Shown in pieces: positions 1 through 10,840 of a stretch of DNA of 64,000 bases (its first letter is position 1; each line of letters opens with the position of its first letter). Below the pieces are notes generated by a model. It did no database searches and had not been told where the DNA came from. It saw only the letters and a program-made list of their open reading frames with translations. The stretch lies in contig CM022303.1 in the NCBI GenBank assembly GCA_011799875.1, positions 191,753,700 through 191,817,699 of the forward strand, given 5' to 3'. The position numbers and the translations under genes are program-made. The stretch comes from Thinopyrum elongatum. Its lineage: Eukaryota; Streptophyta; Magnoliopsida; Poales; Poaceae.

Positions 1-107
1 CCCTCAACGCAGCCCCCAGCATAACCCCCGGCGTGAGTTCATTACTCTTTTCCGTTGGCGAATGCTAAGGTTCCTATTCTTGCCGCTGACATCTTTTGGG
101 CCTGCAG

Positions 108-2092
108 GAGAAGGACGGCAACAAAGAGAGTTGTCGGGTGATACCCTCATCGTGCCACCTCCGTCAGCTGCGCCGCCCACAAGTGCGTCCCCGGCAGGAG
201 ATTACACCGACGAGCCCACCTTGGAGGAGGAGGAGCCGACAACAATGGGTACCGGCATCCCACCCCCGGCAACCAAGGTTGCCGGGAAAGGCGAGGCCAC
301 CTCCCAACAGCTCGGTGCAGGTAATCAATTGCCTTGGAGCGCTTGCTATTCTTTCCTTTATCTCTCTTTTTCCTGTCGTCTTGAACTTCAATCTTGACCT
401 GATTCTCTTTCTCTCCTTTGTCCTTTAGAATTCCCTGTGATGGAACACTTGGACATCGACGCCGTCATCGAGGAGACCACCAGGGATGTTTCTGCTGAAG
501 CCGACAATATCGCTGCCAGCGAGGAAGCCAAGACTGCACAGGAGGAACCCGCCAAGGAATTTGCTAGAGAGGACGGCAAGGAGGCCGGGGACCGTACTGA
601 CGGCATTCCTGCCGCAGGAGCGCCAGGCGCTACGCCGGCCACGGAGCCCCCAGCAACCGATGAGGCGGTCACTGGTGATCAACCGTCAACATCCCAAGTC
701 CCCTCAACTAGCAAATACCTGAAGGTTGGCGAGAACCTGTTTGTCAACTTGCTGGGGACGGCAAGCATTGGGGCACCGACCGAAGGAGAAACTTTTGATG
801 AAGAAATCATCACTGCTGCTGGACTCGAGATCGTCAATGAGCCAAGCGTCAGTAGCAGCAAATCCGAGGAAGACCAACTCCTTCAGGCCATGGGCGATAA
901 CTTCCGCAAGCTTCAAGCCCTCCACCGCGCCCAGAAAGAGAAGGTAGATTCCAGGGCCGCAGTTGTTGATGTGGCTGAAGCAGATTTCCAAAAGCGTGTT
1001 AAACAAACGCAAGTTTGGTATGCCGAGGCCTATCAAGAGCTGACTGCCCATCGGGAGCAAGTGAGTCAAAGCTGGACGGAGCTCCTCTTGAAGCAATCTG
1101 ACATGGAGAAGGCTCAAGAGGAAGCTACGCAAAGAATTGCTGCTGAAGATGCCCTTCTGACGGAGTGTCGCATTGCGCTGGATGCTCACGAGGAGGACCT
1201 TGCCGCACGCGAGCAGGCGCTCACCGCCAAGCTTCGCAACAAAGATGAAGAAATCAAAAAGCTTGCCGTGCGGCAGACCCAGGAGCTGGAGCAGAGGCAC
1301 AAGGAGGCGCTCGAAGCTCTAACTGCAGATCACGCCGGCAAGCTCAAGGAGGCAGTCAATGCTGCCGAGGCTGCAGAGGCCTCCAAGAATGAGCTGAGCG
1401 ACATGGTGAAGAAATTGGAAGTGGATCTTGAAGAGCACGGCAAGGAGCTCTCGACGCTCAAAGGTGACAGGGAGAAAACCCTCCACACCCTGGCGGAGAT
1501 GCAAGTTGCTATGTCCGACAAGACCAAGCAGCTCTCTTCAGCCAATGACGCCATTGCCGATCTGAGGTTCAAATTGACCACGCTGGAGAAGTCACTTGAG
1601 GACAGCAGAGCCCGCGAAAAGGCCCTGAGCAAGGATCTCCAGGACGAGAAGAACCTGCTCAAGAGCGCCGCCGCCGCCCAAGTTGACTATGAAATGGGGG
1701 TGACAATCTGGACCGAACGCCTCATCGACGCCGCGGAGAAGCTCACGGCACAACTGTCAACCATGGGCCTGTCAAACTTCAGGTATTCCTCCGAAGACAG
1801 AATTTCTTCAAGTGCCAGGTTGACCATGTTCTTCGAGAGCATTATCGATGCCCTGAAGCTGCTTCAGTCCAACCGAGCAACCCAGCTGGCCAATGAATCT
1901 CGCAAACTTTGGCGGGCCGTCCTCCGCAAAGTACTCATCAAAGTGGCGTATAATAACCCCAGCATTGATCTCTCCAGCGTGCTCGACCACTTGCCGAAGA
2001 ATGCAGATCTCAGGGCGCTTGAGGGGCTTGTCGCGCCCATCCTTGAGAAGGTGGATTCAATCAAAAGGATTGAAGGCCAGCGTAGAGATTAG
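108..2092 (+). CDS. Spliced coiled-coil gene antisense to the Gypsy gag-pol (3' exons)
   Basis: Two exons are visible, 108-320 and 429-2092, separated by a 108-base intron (321-428) with GT and AG ends. Exon 1 ends on the first base of a codon and exon 2 starts with the other two, so the reading frame continues through the splice. A pyrimidine-rich stretch ending in CTGCAG at 102-107 suggests a further acceptor, with earlier exons left of the window. The predicted protein starts acidic and Pro/Ala rich. From about nucleotide 880 to 1700 it is a long Lys/Glu/Ala/Leu coiled coil. It ends in a non-coiled part rich in hydrophobic residues that stops at 2090-2092. No disruption is visible over about 1.88 kb of coding sequence. 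Similar accessory antisense ORFs are known in Tat-lineage elements such as maize Grande. The function is unknown. An upstream ATG at 440 could be an alternative start. Confidence 0.65.
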
Positions 2093-2890
2093 TTGTTCCA
2101 CCTCTTCTTGCCGTCACCATTCCATGCCAAAGACAATTAAGCCTTAAGTTAGAAGTGCGGCAACTTATTAATTTAATATAACTCGCTTGTGTTTGAGCAC
2201 GTGCATGCTGTTTCCCTTGTCTGATTCCTTTATGTATGGATTTCACCCTACGCTTACTGAAAAACTTGCTGGCGCGCAACCTACCGTGAGCGCTGGGTGC
2301 GGGACTTCAGCAGCCTGCTGGACATGCAGCGACCGGCAAGACTCCTTGGCATTCTCAGTGCAGCCACTTAAATCATTGAGCGGACTCGAAACAAAATAAG
2401 GGCGCAACTGATTACGGCAAGGGTTCCTTCGCGTGCAGGTTTTCCATACAAAAGTCGAAATCGTCTAAGGAAAAAAAGCCTTGCAATAAAAGAAACTTGC
2501 TCTAGGTTTTAGAACTTAGCTTTCTGTCGCTGTTCTTCCTCCGGTAAAATGCCGATTCTGAACATCGCCAACTGATACTCATATCTTCCTTCCCCCCCCC
2601 CGGCAAACGTGCACGCGAGGAATCCTTCTTTCTTTTGAGAAAAAGAAAGAAGAGAAAATTAAGATATGAAACCTTGGCGGTTCATTAGAACTTACCGGGA
2701 ACAAGTGTCATACAACATCTTAGACAAACATGCATATATATAAACATGGAAATCGATAAGGAAATGCACAACACTTAAACTTATTCATCTGTGCTCAGGG
2801 TCTGCGCCTGGCTTTGTACATAGGATTACATGCCTTGCCGGCAAGACTTGTACAAAAGGGTGGTTGCCGGGGGCCCCCGGCAACCACGCC
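2093..2890. other. Convergent spacer between antisense gene and integrase
   Basis: About 800 bases lie between the stop of the plus-strand coiled-coil gene and the stop of the minus-strand pol, so two transcripts would converge here. AATAAAA near 2485 could serve plus-strand polyadenylation. A short C run lies near 2592-2600. No convincing ORF is seen. Confidence 0.5.
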
Positions 2891-4285
2891 TCATGGGTAG
2901 AACTTGCGAAGATGTTCGATATTCCAGGAATTGCTCACTGGAACGCCATCTTCGGTCTCCAGGCGGACAGCGCCAGCCCTGGTGACTCGTACTACCCGAT
3001 AAGGGCCTTCCCACTTCGGCGTCAACTTGTTTGAATTCTTGGCAGACTGAATCCATCGAAGAACAAGGTCGCCTTCCTCAAGGCTTCGGGCATGAACTTT
3101 GTGGCTATGGTAGCGGCGCAAAGCTTGCTGGTAGCGTGCAGCTCGCACAGCAGCCTGAAGACAATTCTCCTCAAGGAGCACAACGTCATCTTGCCGTAGT
3201 TGCTCTTGCTCAAGCTCATCATAAGCGAGCACTCGAGGTGATCCGTATATGAGTTCCGTAGGGAGAACTGCTTCCGCTCCGTAGACCAGAGCGAAGGGTG
3301 TCTGGCCGGTGGCTCGATTTGGAGTCGTTCTGATTGACCAAAGAACCGTTGGCAACTCATCAATCCAGCGCCTTCCGCACTTTTTTAGCCTGTCAAAGGT
3401 TCTGGTCCTGAGACCGTGCAGCACTTCAGCATTAGCCCTCTCCGCTTGGCCATTGCTTCTCGGGTGAGCAACGGAGGCAAAACAAATTTTGCCGCCAAGG
3501 TCTTGGATGTCCTGCATGAAGGTGCGACTTGTGAATTGCGTGCCATTGTCGGTGATGATCCTGTTGGGCACACCGAAACGGCAAACTATTCCTTTGAAGA
3601 ACTTGACGGCTGATTGTGCTGTCACCTTCCTCACCGCTTCCACCTCCGGCCACTTTGTGAACTTGTCAATTGCAACGTACAAGTACTCAAAACCCCCGGT
3701 AGCACGGGGGAAGGGGCCCAGTATGTCGAGCCCCCAGACCGAGAATGGCCAGGAGAGAGGGATTGTCTGAAGAGCTTGGGCTGGCTGATGTGATTTCTTC
3801 GAATGAAACTGGCACGCTTCACACTTGGTTATTAGTGCAGTTGCATCCTGGAGAGCGGTGGGCCAAAAGAAACCTTGCCGGAATGCTTTCCCGACAAGTG
3901 CTCTTGACCCTATGTAAGAGCCACATATGCCTCCATGTATCTCTGCCAACAGCTCTAGTCCATCCTCCCGAGGAATACACTTCAATTTCACACCGTTTGG
4001 TCTTCTTCTGTACAGGACGTTGTCGACGAACTTGTACATAGCAGACCGACGGGCTACTCTCTCCGCTTCTTCCTGTTCTTCAGGGAGTTCTCCTGTCTGA
4101 AGGAAATGGACAATGTGCTGTGCCCATGTTGGAGCCTGGGGCTCGACAGCTAGGACTAAAGGCATTTCCTCCGCCAGGGGAACATTTGCCTCGACAGCGA
4201 AAGCGTGAGGTTCCGCCGGAGCCTGTTGTTCCCCGGCAGGCTTGTCGCTGATCCCGGCAAGTTCCTTGCCGGCGGCTCCAGGGAG
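2891..4285 (-). pseudogene. Gypsy integrase (pol C-terminal part)
   Basis: The open stretch is bounded upstream by the TAG at 4286-4288 and ends at 2891. Counting from the ATG at 4165, it holds an N-terminal zinc-binding region with H77, C115 and C118. The position where the family has the second His is Tyr84 (CGSYIG; codon at 3914-3916). The catalytic core shows GLDILGPFP, ITDNGTQFTS and HPRSNGQAE, matching the D, D and E of the DDE triad. The C-terminal part includes KLTPKWEGPYRV and ends WNIEHLRKFYP. Integrase joins cDNA ends to chromosomal DNA. The frame is the same as that of RT upstream, so this was one polyprotein. The Tyr and the upstream stops indicate loss of function. Confidence 0.9.
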
Positions 4286-4330
4286 CTATGCCGGAAAGTA
4301 CTGTCTAGAATTTAACTTTCTTCTCTTTTC

Positions 4331-6322
4331 TTACCGCACTAATGGCACCACAGATGGTTGAGTTAAATGGAGCACAAAAGTCCTTGGTTCCACAGGCAAC
4401 TTGAGGGCAGCGCGCTTTGACAGGTCGTCAGCAATACCATTGTCGGCACGAGGGATGTGCTTCATGTGCAGACCATCAAAGCGCTCTTCCATTTTCCTCA
4501 CCTCATCCACGTAAGCTTGCATCAATGGACTCTGATAATCCTTGTTAATCTGTCTGACAACAAGCTGCGAATTGCCTTTGATGACGAGCTTCTTAATACC
4601 AAGGTCTGCCATGATCCTGAGGCCGGCAAGCAGGCCCTCGTATTCCGCAGTGTTGTTTGTTGAACTCTCCCGGGGAAAATGCATCTGGATTACATACTTG
4701 AGGTGCTCTCCGGTGGGTGCGACAAGCAGCACGCCAGCACCGGCGCCTTGCAGTGAAAAAGCCCCGTCAAAGTACATAACCCATTCTTGATCAACTTCCT
4801 TACCGAGGAGAGTTGTTTCTTGAACCTCTTCATCTGGTGTTGGGGTCCATTCCACAATGAACTCCGCCAAGGCCCTGCTCTGAATTGTTGAAGTGCTTTC
4901 AAATTTGAGGCCAAAGCTCGACACCTTCAACGCCCACTCCACAATCCTGCCAGTTGCTTCTGGATTTCGCAAAATCCGTTGCAACGGAAAGCGAGTGACG
5001 ACGGTGATTTCATGTGCTTGAAAGTAATGGCGCAGCTTCCTTGAGGCCATAAGGAGGCCAAAGAGCAACTTTTGTACGCCAGAATATCTTGACCTAGCCC
5101 CTTGCAAAAGAGAGCTAACAAAATAAACTGGGCGCTGCACCACCTTTTTCTTTTGCACTAGCTCTTCTGACTGCGCAGATCCTGCCTTGCCGGGATCAAC
5201 CCTTGCCGGGGAAGATCCCGCCGTGTCGCTTGGCGGTCCTGTCACTGATGTTGCTTCCCCGTCAGCTTCTCTCTGCGCCACTAATGCAGCACTAACCACT
5301 TGGTTTGTTGCCACTAAATACAGCAGCAACGGCTCTTGTGGTCTAGGTGCAACTAGTGTCGGTGGAGAAGAAAGGTATTTCTTCAAATCTTGCAGCACAG
5401 CCTCCGCTTCCAAAGTCGATTTCATTGGACCTGCCTTCTTCAAAATTTTGAAAAAGGGCAGGGCGCGCTCAGCAGATTTGGAAATAAACCTGCTTAGGGA
5501 AGCAACACAGCTGGCAAGATGACGCACATCCTTGACGCTTCTTAGCGCTTCAATCTGCTCAATAGCTTTGATCTTGTCGGGGTTCACTTCGATCCCTCGT
5601 TGAGATACAAAGAACCCAAGAAGTTTGCCAGAAGGAACACCAAACACGCACTTCTCAGGATTGAGCTTCAAATTGATCTTGCGCAGATTTGCAAATGTTT
5701 CTTCTAGATTTTGTATGAGCGTCGCCTTGTCCTTGGTTTTGACCACTATGTCATCCATGTAAGACTCCATATTTCTATGGAGCTGAGGCCCAAAACCAAT
5801 TTGGACCGCTCTCGCAAATGTGGAACCAGCACTTTTCAACCCAAAAGGCATTCGTATAAAACAATATGTACCACATGGGGTGATAAATGCAGTCTTTTCT
5901 TCATCTTCTTTTGCCATGAAAATCTGGTGATACCCTAAGTAGGCGTCAAGGAACGACAGTAGATCACAACCAGCAGTGGAGTCCACAATCTGGTCGATGC
6001 GCGGCAAGGGAAAAGGATCTTTTGGGCAGGCCCTATTGATATCTGAATAATCAATACACAGCCTCCATTTCCCATTCGCCTTGCGCACCACAACCGGATT
6101 GGCCAACCAGGTTGGGTGAAGCACTCCTCTGACCAGTGCTGCCGCTTCCAGCTTTCTGATTTCTTCGGCGATGAATTCTTGCCGATCCAAGGCTTGCTTC
6201 CTGATCCCCTGCTTGATGGGCCGCGCGTGAGGACAGACAGCAAGGTGGTGCTCAAGTACCTTCCTGGGAACACCGGGGATGTCGGACGGTTGCCATGCAA
6301 ACACGTCAACATTCGCCCGCAA
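4331..6322 (-). pseudogene. Gypsy reverse transcriptase and dual RNase H
   Basis: Residues about 60-260 hold the RT core: WRLCIDYSDINRACP, FLDAYLGYHQ (124-133) and YMDDIVV (188-194, codons near 5761-5741). A degenerate Gypsy-type RNase H follows (VYFVSSLLQGARSRYS, then LRHYFQAHEI). From about residue 516 comes a second RNase H-like domain of the type Tat elements are known to have gained (MYFDGAFSLQGAGAG, NTAEYEG, HIPRADNGIADDLSK). Its expected acidic residues are D519, E560 and D632. The fourth is Asn584 (GNSQLV, codon 4571-4573), where the family normally has Asp. The domain is bounded by a TAG at 6344-6346 upstream and a TAA at 4331-4333 downstream, both in frame with neighbouring pol sequence. 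Confidence 0.92.
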
Positions 6323-6343
6323 GAAGGCAATGAGTGCGCTTTC

Positions 6344-7210
6344 CTATTTGTCATCTAGGGTGGAACTTATGGTAAAAGTTCCTCCTGTTCCGTCCTCCCT
6401 GACGGGCACCTTCTTGGTCTCTGGTGGAGCGGCCTTTAACTTCTTGTTCTTGCCGGTGGAACTCTCTGGCGTGTCCTCAATGGAAGCGCAGCACTCCGGA
6501 GAGGCGCGCTTGCCGGAGTTCACACCGAGATTCTTGCCCGTCTTCTTCTTCCCCCCGGGAGTTCCAGCGGCAGGAGCAGATGCCTTAACGGCAGGTGCTG
6601 CAACTGCTTCCCGGTAGAGTTGGTCGGCACAGATGAGCACATCCTTCTTGTCGGAGTGGACAGTGATGACATTCAACGGCCCGGGCATCTTCAATACATT
6701 ATACACATAGTGTGATGCCGCCATAAACTTGGCCAGCACGGGGCGACCAAGGATCCCATTGTATGACATAGGAATCTTGGCAACATCAAACACCACCTTC
6801 TCTGTCCTGTAGTTGAGCTCGCTACCAAATGTCACCAGCAGCGTAATCTTGCCTTTTGGTTGAGTCCTTCCGGGATTGACCCCTTGAAACGTGCCCGTTT
6901 CCTCGAGATCTTCATCAGGAATTTGGAGCCTTTTGAGTATGTTTGGCGAGATTAGATTCAGCCCGGCCCCACCGTCGACTAGCATTTTCGTCACCTTGAG
7001 GTTGCGGATTGTTGGAGAGACCAACAATGGTAAGCACCCGACCGCAGTTGTGCGATCAGGGTGATCCTCGGCGTCAAAAATGATAGGCGTGTTGGACCAT
7101 TTCAGGGGCTTACACGCGTCGAACGATGGCTCTGTTGCATTAACTTCTCGCACCCACTGTTTAAGTCGACGGTGGGAAGAATGCAATGAGGCGCCCCCGT
7201 CGATACACAT
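6344..7210 (-). pseudogene. Gypsy aspartic protease region
   Basis: This stretch contains the retroviral-type aspartic protease motif MLVDGGAGLNLIS, coded around 6955-6993. Next comes the FVVA-type core region seen in plant Gypsy proteases (NGILGRPVLAKFMA). It then runs into a Lys/Pro-rich linker toward RT. It is in the same frame as gag upstream and RT downstream. A TAG at 6344-6346 ends it, and the next in-frame segment resumes directly as RT. Protease would cut the gag-pol polyprotein in the particle. The ATG at 7210 is an internal Met, not a real start. Confidence 0.85.
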
Positions 7211-7399
7211 AGCCTCTGTGGCTTTCTGGAATTCTTGCTCACTGGACTCATCATCCTCTCCATCGTCATCATCACCTTCTCCTTTATCGCAGCCTCGTGC
7301 GGGCCTTTCCCTCTGTTGCTTGGCCTTGCCGCGGCGACCCCCTCGGCCACCGCGGTTCTTGCCAGATCCCTCAGCACTGTCTTGGGCTTTCTCCTTGTC

Positions 7400-8245
7400 T
7401 CACTTTTCATATTCAGCTCTCTGCTTCTCGACAAGTTGCTCAACTTGCCGGCAGTTTTGGAGGTCGTGGCCCTTGGTGCGATGGATCTTGCAATACTGCT
7501 TGCCGGAGTTTTCCGACCTATCAGCAGCCACCAAGGCCTGGCAGGAGGTGCACCTGGCAAGTTCCTTGCCGGGGTTGTCAACCTTGGCCTTCTTGACGGC
7601 GCCGGGGTTGCCGGATTCCTCGACAGCAAGCACGGCCTTGCCTTTGCGCTTCTTGTTCTGCCGCCGGTTTTTCCTTGGCGGGGTTACAGCGTCTTCGTCC
7701 GATTCGCCCCCTGCGCCAACAGCCTCTCCAGGGAGTTTCCTCCCTTCTTCAGCCCGAGCACACTTGTCGGCCAAGGCGTAAAGCTCGGCAATACTCCTCA
7801 TTTCGTTCATTGCCAGTTCTTCCCGCATTTTGCGGTTTCGCACGTTCTGATGAAATACGCTCACGACAGCGGCAGGGTGAATGTCAGGAATATTGTACTG
7901 TACTCGGCTAAATCTCTGCATAAATTTGCGCAGGGACTCGCCCTCCCTTTGAGGGATGATGTGCAAATCACTCTCTTGGCCAGGAGCTTGGTGGCCTCCA
8001 ACAAAGGCGCCAACAAACTGATGGCACAGATCTGACCAAGAAGAAATAGAATTCTCTGGCAGATGCATCAACCACGACCTGACGTTGGGTTTAAGCACCA
8101 ACGGGAAGTAGTTGGCAAGTATCTTGTCGTCTCGGCCCCCGGCAGCCTGCACCGCAATGGTGTAGATGCTCAGGAACTCCGAGGGGTGAGTCTTACCGTC
8201 ATATTTCTCCGGGATCTCTGGCTTGAAGTTTAGGAATTGGGCCAC
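7400..8245 (-). pseudogene. Gypsy gag core with zinc knuckle
   Basis: Retrotransposon gag domain: it begins with PEIPEKYDGKTHPSEFLS and includes VRSWLMHLPENSISSW, typical of plant Gypsy gag. Near the C-terminus lies a zinc-knuckle-like C-x2-H-x4-H-x4-C motif (CKIHRTKGHDLQNC), a variant common in this lineage. A TGA at 7400-7402 interrupts the frame. The coding frame then continues open through an Arg/Gly-rich basic linker and an acidic patch into protease. The upstream part of gag is in another frame because of a small indel near 8232. The GTG at 8245 is therefore only the first codon after the break. Confidence 0.88.
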
Positions 8246-9240
8246 TGGACTTGCCGCAGCTCACGGGTAAATGCCGGCGTTCCTACCTCGTAAGGCAAGT
8301 CACCCGCATCCCCTGGTGCAGGCTCGTCGATAGCAGGTCCTGCGCGCTTATCAGATTGATAGCGCGCTTCCCGTCGCCGCTCGATGGTGGCCCGAGCGTC
8401 CTCTTTCCTTCATTCCTGGAGAACTTGACGCTGATCGCGGCGCATCCGTGGATCAGACGACGCCGTGGAATCATCATCATGGCCATCAGTCCGCCAGGTC
8501 GTCGGCCGCCGCTGGTGTCGTGGAGGGGAGTGCACTGTGGTTGCACCACCTCCGGTCTTCTCCACATCGACTCGCACCGGATCGATGGACCGCGGTCGCG
8601 AGGGCCCTGCCTCTTGCGGCCCATCTTTGTTGGCGAAGCCGATGAGGCTCTGGATGGTAGCTCGCCACTCCTCCATCTTCTCCGGAGTAGGAGGAAAATC
8701 AAGGAGCAGCTGTGCACGTGGCAAAGCTTCCGCTGGCGTAGGCGACAGTGACTAGTGCGATGTACGAGAGGTGCTCTGACTTTTAATAATGTTAGAAGGA
8801 GCACCGTCACTATCACGGGACCGCACGCCACTCCCGCCAGCGGTTTGGCATGCATGTTGGGCTTGCGCACCTCGGGATTGATGCGCAGGAGCCCTTTCGC
8901 GGGGACGTCCTGAACCACCAGCGCCATGGCGGTGCTCATCACGCACGACTTGAGAGGGCTGCGACACTTGCGCCGGCGCGGGAGCCCCAGAAGGCGTCCT
9001 CCGATCTCTGGAGCTTGTTGTGCCGCCCATAGGCAACATAGCTCCGTCCCTGGATCCAGCGGCGTGCGGATTGCCGCTGCTGCCGCGAACGACTCCGCTC
9101 GCCTGGCTTGGATCTCCAGAACGTCGTGGAGGCTCTAAGCCTCTTCCTTCCGCATCCGCGCCGTCACCCGTAAGCGAGGGCACAGGCAGAACGGACGTGG
9201 ATGGTTGCACCATCGCGGCGCTCTTCTTCTTGGGTGGCAT
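8231..9240 (-). pseudogene. Gypsy gag N-terminal region
   Basis: The ATG at 9240 (MPPKKKSAAMVQ) lies 86 bases inside the 5' LTR and is the natural start. The N-terminal part is low complexity, rich in Pro, Gly, Arg and Ser. It then reads LLLDFPPTPEKMEEWR, matching the family style. A TAG lies at 8752-8754 and a TGA at 8410-8412, both in the same frame as 9240. The frame continues to about 8232, where it shifts relative to the gag core. Plus-strand ORFs over this stretch are shadows. Confidence 0.8.
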
Positions 9241-9308
9241 GACAATGAAGATGATGACGAAACTAAGGCGCCGATCACTAGATCAGGTTCGCACAACCTC
9301 GTTCCCCC

Positions 9309-9326
9309 TACCTGTCGTGCCAAAGA
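9309..9326 (-). other. Putative primer binding site of the Gypsy element
   Basis: Just inside the LTR, the minus strand reads TCTTTGGCACGACAGGTA, the region where a tRNA 3' end would pair. Many Triticeae Gypsy elements have a closely similar TTTGGC-type site. I did not assign the tRNA. Confidence 0.5.
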
Positions 9327-10124
9327 TGTCGGCGTACGACACCTATGGGACCCCAAGGGACCCCTTTACGGTTCGGCAGGGAGAGAGATATGCACAAAGA
9401 GCAGAACCAATGATCGACGTGGGGTAATTTTTACCGAGGTTCGGGCCGCTAATCAGCGTAAAACCCTACTCCTGCCTTGATTTATTGTCAGTGTTCTTGA
9501 GCCCAGGCTCCAGGAGCGCTTGCAATGAACAGTGCGTTCAAAGAGCAGCTACACGTGCAGAATGGGCCGGAAACTCCTCCTCCCTGTAGCAGTTGCCTTG
9601 GGCCTCCTTTTATATGCTCAAAGGGGCTACCACAGTGGCAAAATGTACATACATTGAGGTGTAAAGTAGCTACAGGATCGCCATACCTAACCACTGACGG
9701 ATTAGGATGAACGCATTTAATGCACCGTGAGGTGTCCGTTTAGGTATCTCACTTTCTTGGGGATGGAAAAAGGAGCCATCCCATCAGCACCGCTTAAGCC
9801 CTCCTCCATTGGCGCGTTGCCACGCACCCATAGAGGGACCCTGGATGTCAGACTTGTTGCTGTGCTGAAGTGGCTGAATAGCGATAGAATCTTACCGGGG
9901 CGCAAATCTTGCCGTGGTCAGATCTTGCCGGGGCCAGATCTTGCCGGCTTTTGTGAGCCACCCCGGCAAGATCTTGCCGGGGGCCCAGTCTTTGGTCTCT
10001 GAATCTTATTAGCCCCTGATCCTTTGATTCTTAATTTGAATGTCTCCTTGACAATCTTGCATTAATCTTCAATTATTCCCCCGGCAAGCCTTGCCGCGGG
10101 CTTGGCTACGACTGCCCGTGCACA
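9327..10124 (-). repeat. 5' LTR of the Gypsy/Tat element
   Basis: On the minus strand the LTR would start TGTGCACGGG at 10124 and end CGCCGACA at 9327, giving about 798 bases with TG and CA ends. A TATA-like box (TATAAAA on the minus strand, 9608-9614) would place transcription start near 9580. The U3 part (9890-10110) is dense in CTTGCCGG motifs and holds the perfect 22-base palindrome at 9961-9982. The right border is less certain than the left because the partner LTR is outside the window. Confidence 0.65.
9608..9614 (-). promoter_or_regulatory. TATA-like box of Gypsy 5' LTR
   Basis: The minus strand reads TATAAAA. It is about 280 bases upstream of the LTR 3' end, a usual distance for an LTR promoter. 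Confidence 0.55.
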
Positions 10125-10835
10125 AGTATGGGGTACTAACATCCCAGTGCTTAGTACACCGACAGCATGACATGAACATATGAACATGATGATACTGGCA
10201 TGCAACATGTTAACAATATTGTGCACCAACTTACTCTGTTCGGGGTTACCTCGTAACCAGCACATGTTTCACTTACCATCATGGTCATCACACAATCACC
10301 TCAGGATCAAATCAAGCTTGGTATTAACAATACCACAGTAATCATTACATGACCACAAGGAGCTTGATCTTTACCTATGATTATCGCATAACACCACAAA
10401 TCTCAACCGCTTCGGTATCCACGATACCCTTGTGATCCTCTCACGATCACATAAAGATCAACCAACTTCTTTCATCATCGAACCGGGGTTGTTAATTATT
10501 CAGATTATTATTACTGTTGACCCATAGTGTGACCTACTACAAACTGGGCCCATATCCATGGGCGCGGCTATCGATAGATTATACACTCTGCAGAGGTTAG
10601 TACAATGTACCCACACCACAGAACCCATGGCCTCGTACTCCCATTCGGGTGGACCAACGGTGTTCTGACAAAACCGATCTACTGCATGACACTCTCCCGG
10701 CCACTCCGACCAACTCCCCTTTGGGCTAAGTCATGGGTGGACCCGATGTCACCTCGTGACATCCAACGGCCACCGTCGTGGCAAAATAAAAACAGTCCCA
10801 AACAGGGACAAAGGGACAGGCACACAAGGCTTATG
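10125..10835 (-). mobile_element. Left part of a long Gypsy-type LTR interrupted by the Sirevirus array
   Basis: This non-coding stretch ends at the GCCAC target site of the Sirevirus array. Removing 10836-37595 joins it to 37601-40860. The far end at 40860 reads TGTAACACCC on the minus strand, a usual start of Triticeae Gypsy LTRs. The joined unit is about 4 kb. It has a TATA box at 39304-39311 and no ORF. Such long LTRs are known in LARD-type elements such as barley Sukkula, but I cannot confirm the family. The Gypsy/Tat element probably inserted into it at about 10124/10125. Confidence 0.5.
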
Positions 10836-10840
10836 GCCAC
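10836..10840. repeat. Target site duplication GCCAC, left copy
   Basis: GCCAC directly precedes the first Sirevirus LTR. The same five bases follow the third LTR at 37596-37600. No such pair flanks the middle LTR. Confidence 0.9.

Larger units (their letters stand above)
1..10124 (-). mobile_element. Gypsy/Tat-type LTR retrotransposon, 5' LTR plus internal region, truncated by window edge
   Basis: The minus strand reads, from right to left, a 5' LTR (9327-10124), gag, protease, reverse transcriptase, a double RNase H region and integrase. A gene of opposite orientation follows at 108-2092. The order PR-RT-RH-IN defines Gypsy. A second RNase H domain after RT is known for the plant Tat lineage. 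The 3' LTR would lie left of position 1 and is not seen. All coding parts on the minus strand share one reading frame except for one frameshift near 8232. In-frame stops lie at 8752-8754, 8410-8412, 7400-7402, 6344-6346, 4331-4333 and 4286-4288, so the element is dead for self-encoded transposition. The motif CTTGCCGG and its complement recur through the whole element. The exact family name is not known to me. Confidence 0.9.

Noticed and set aside
4286..4334. A 49-base GT/AG intron in Gypsy pol
   Set aside because: It would not keep the frame. Read without splicing, RT and integrase are in the same frame with two stops, so nonsense mutations explain it better.
7080..8035. Plus-strand ORFs of 233 and 266 codons opposite Gypsy gag and protease
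   Set aside because: They are antisense shadows of a GC-rich coding strand with no domain or start context of their own.
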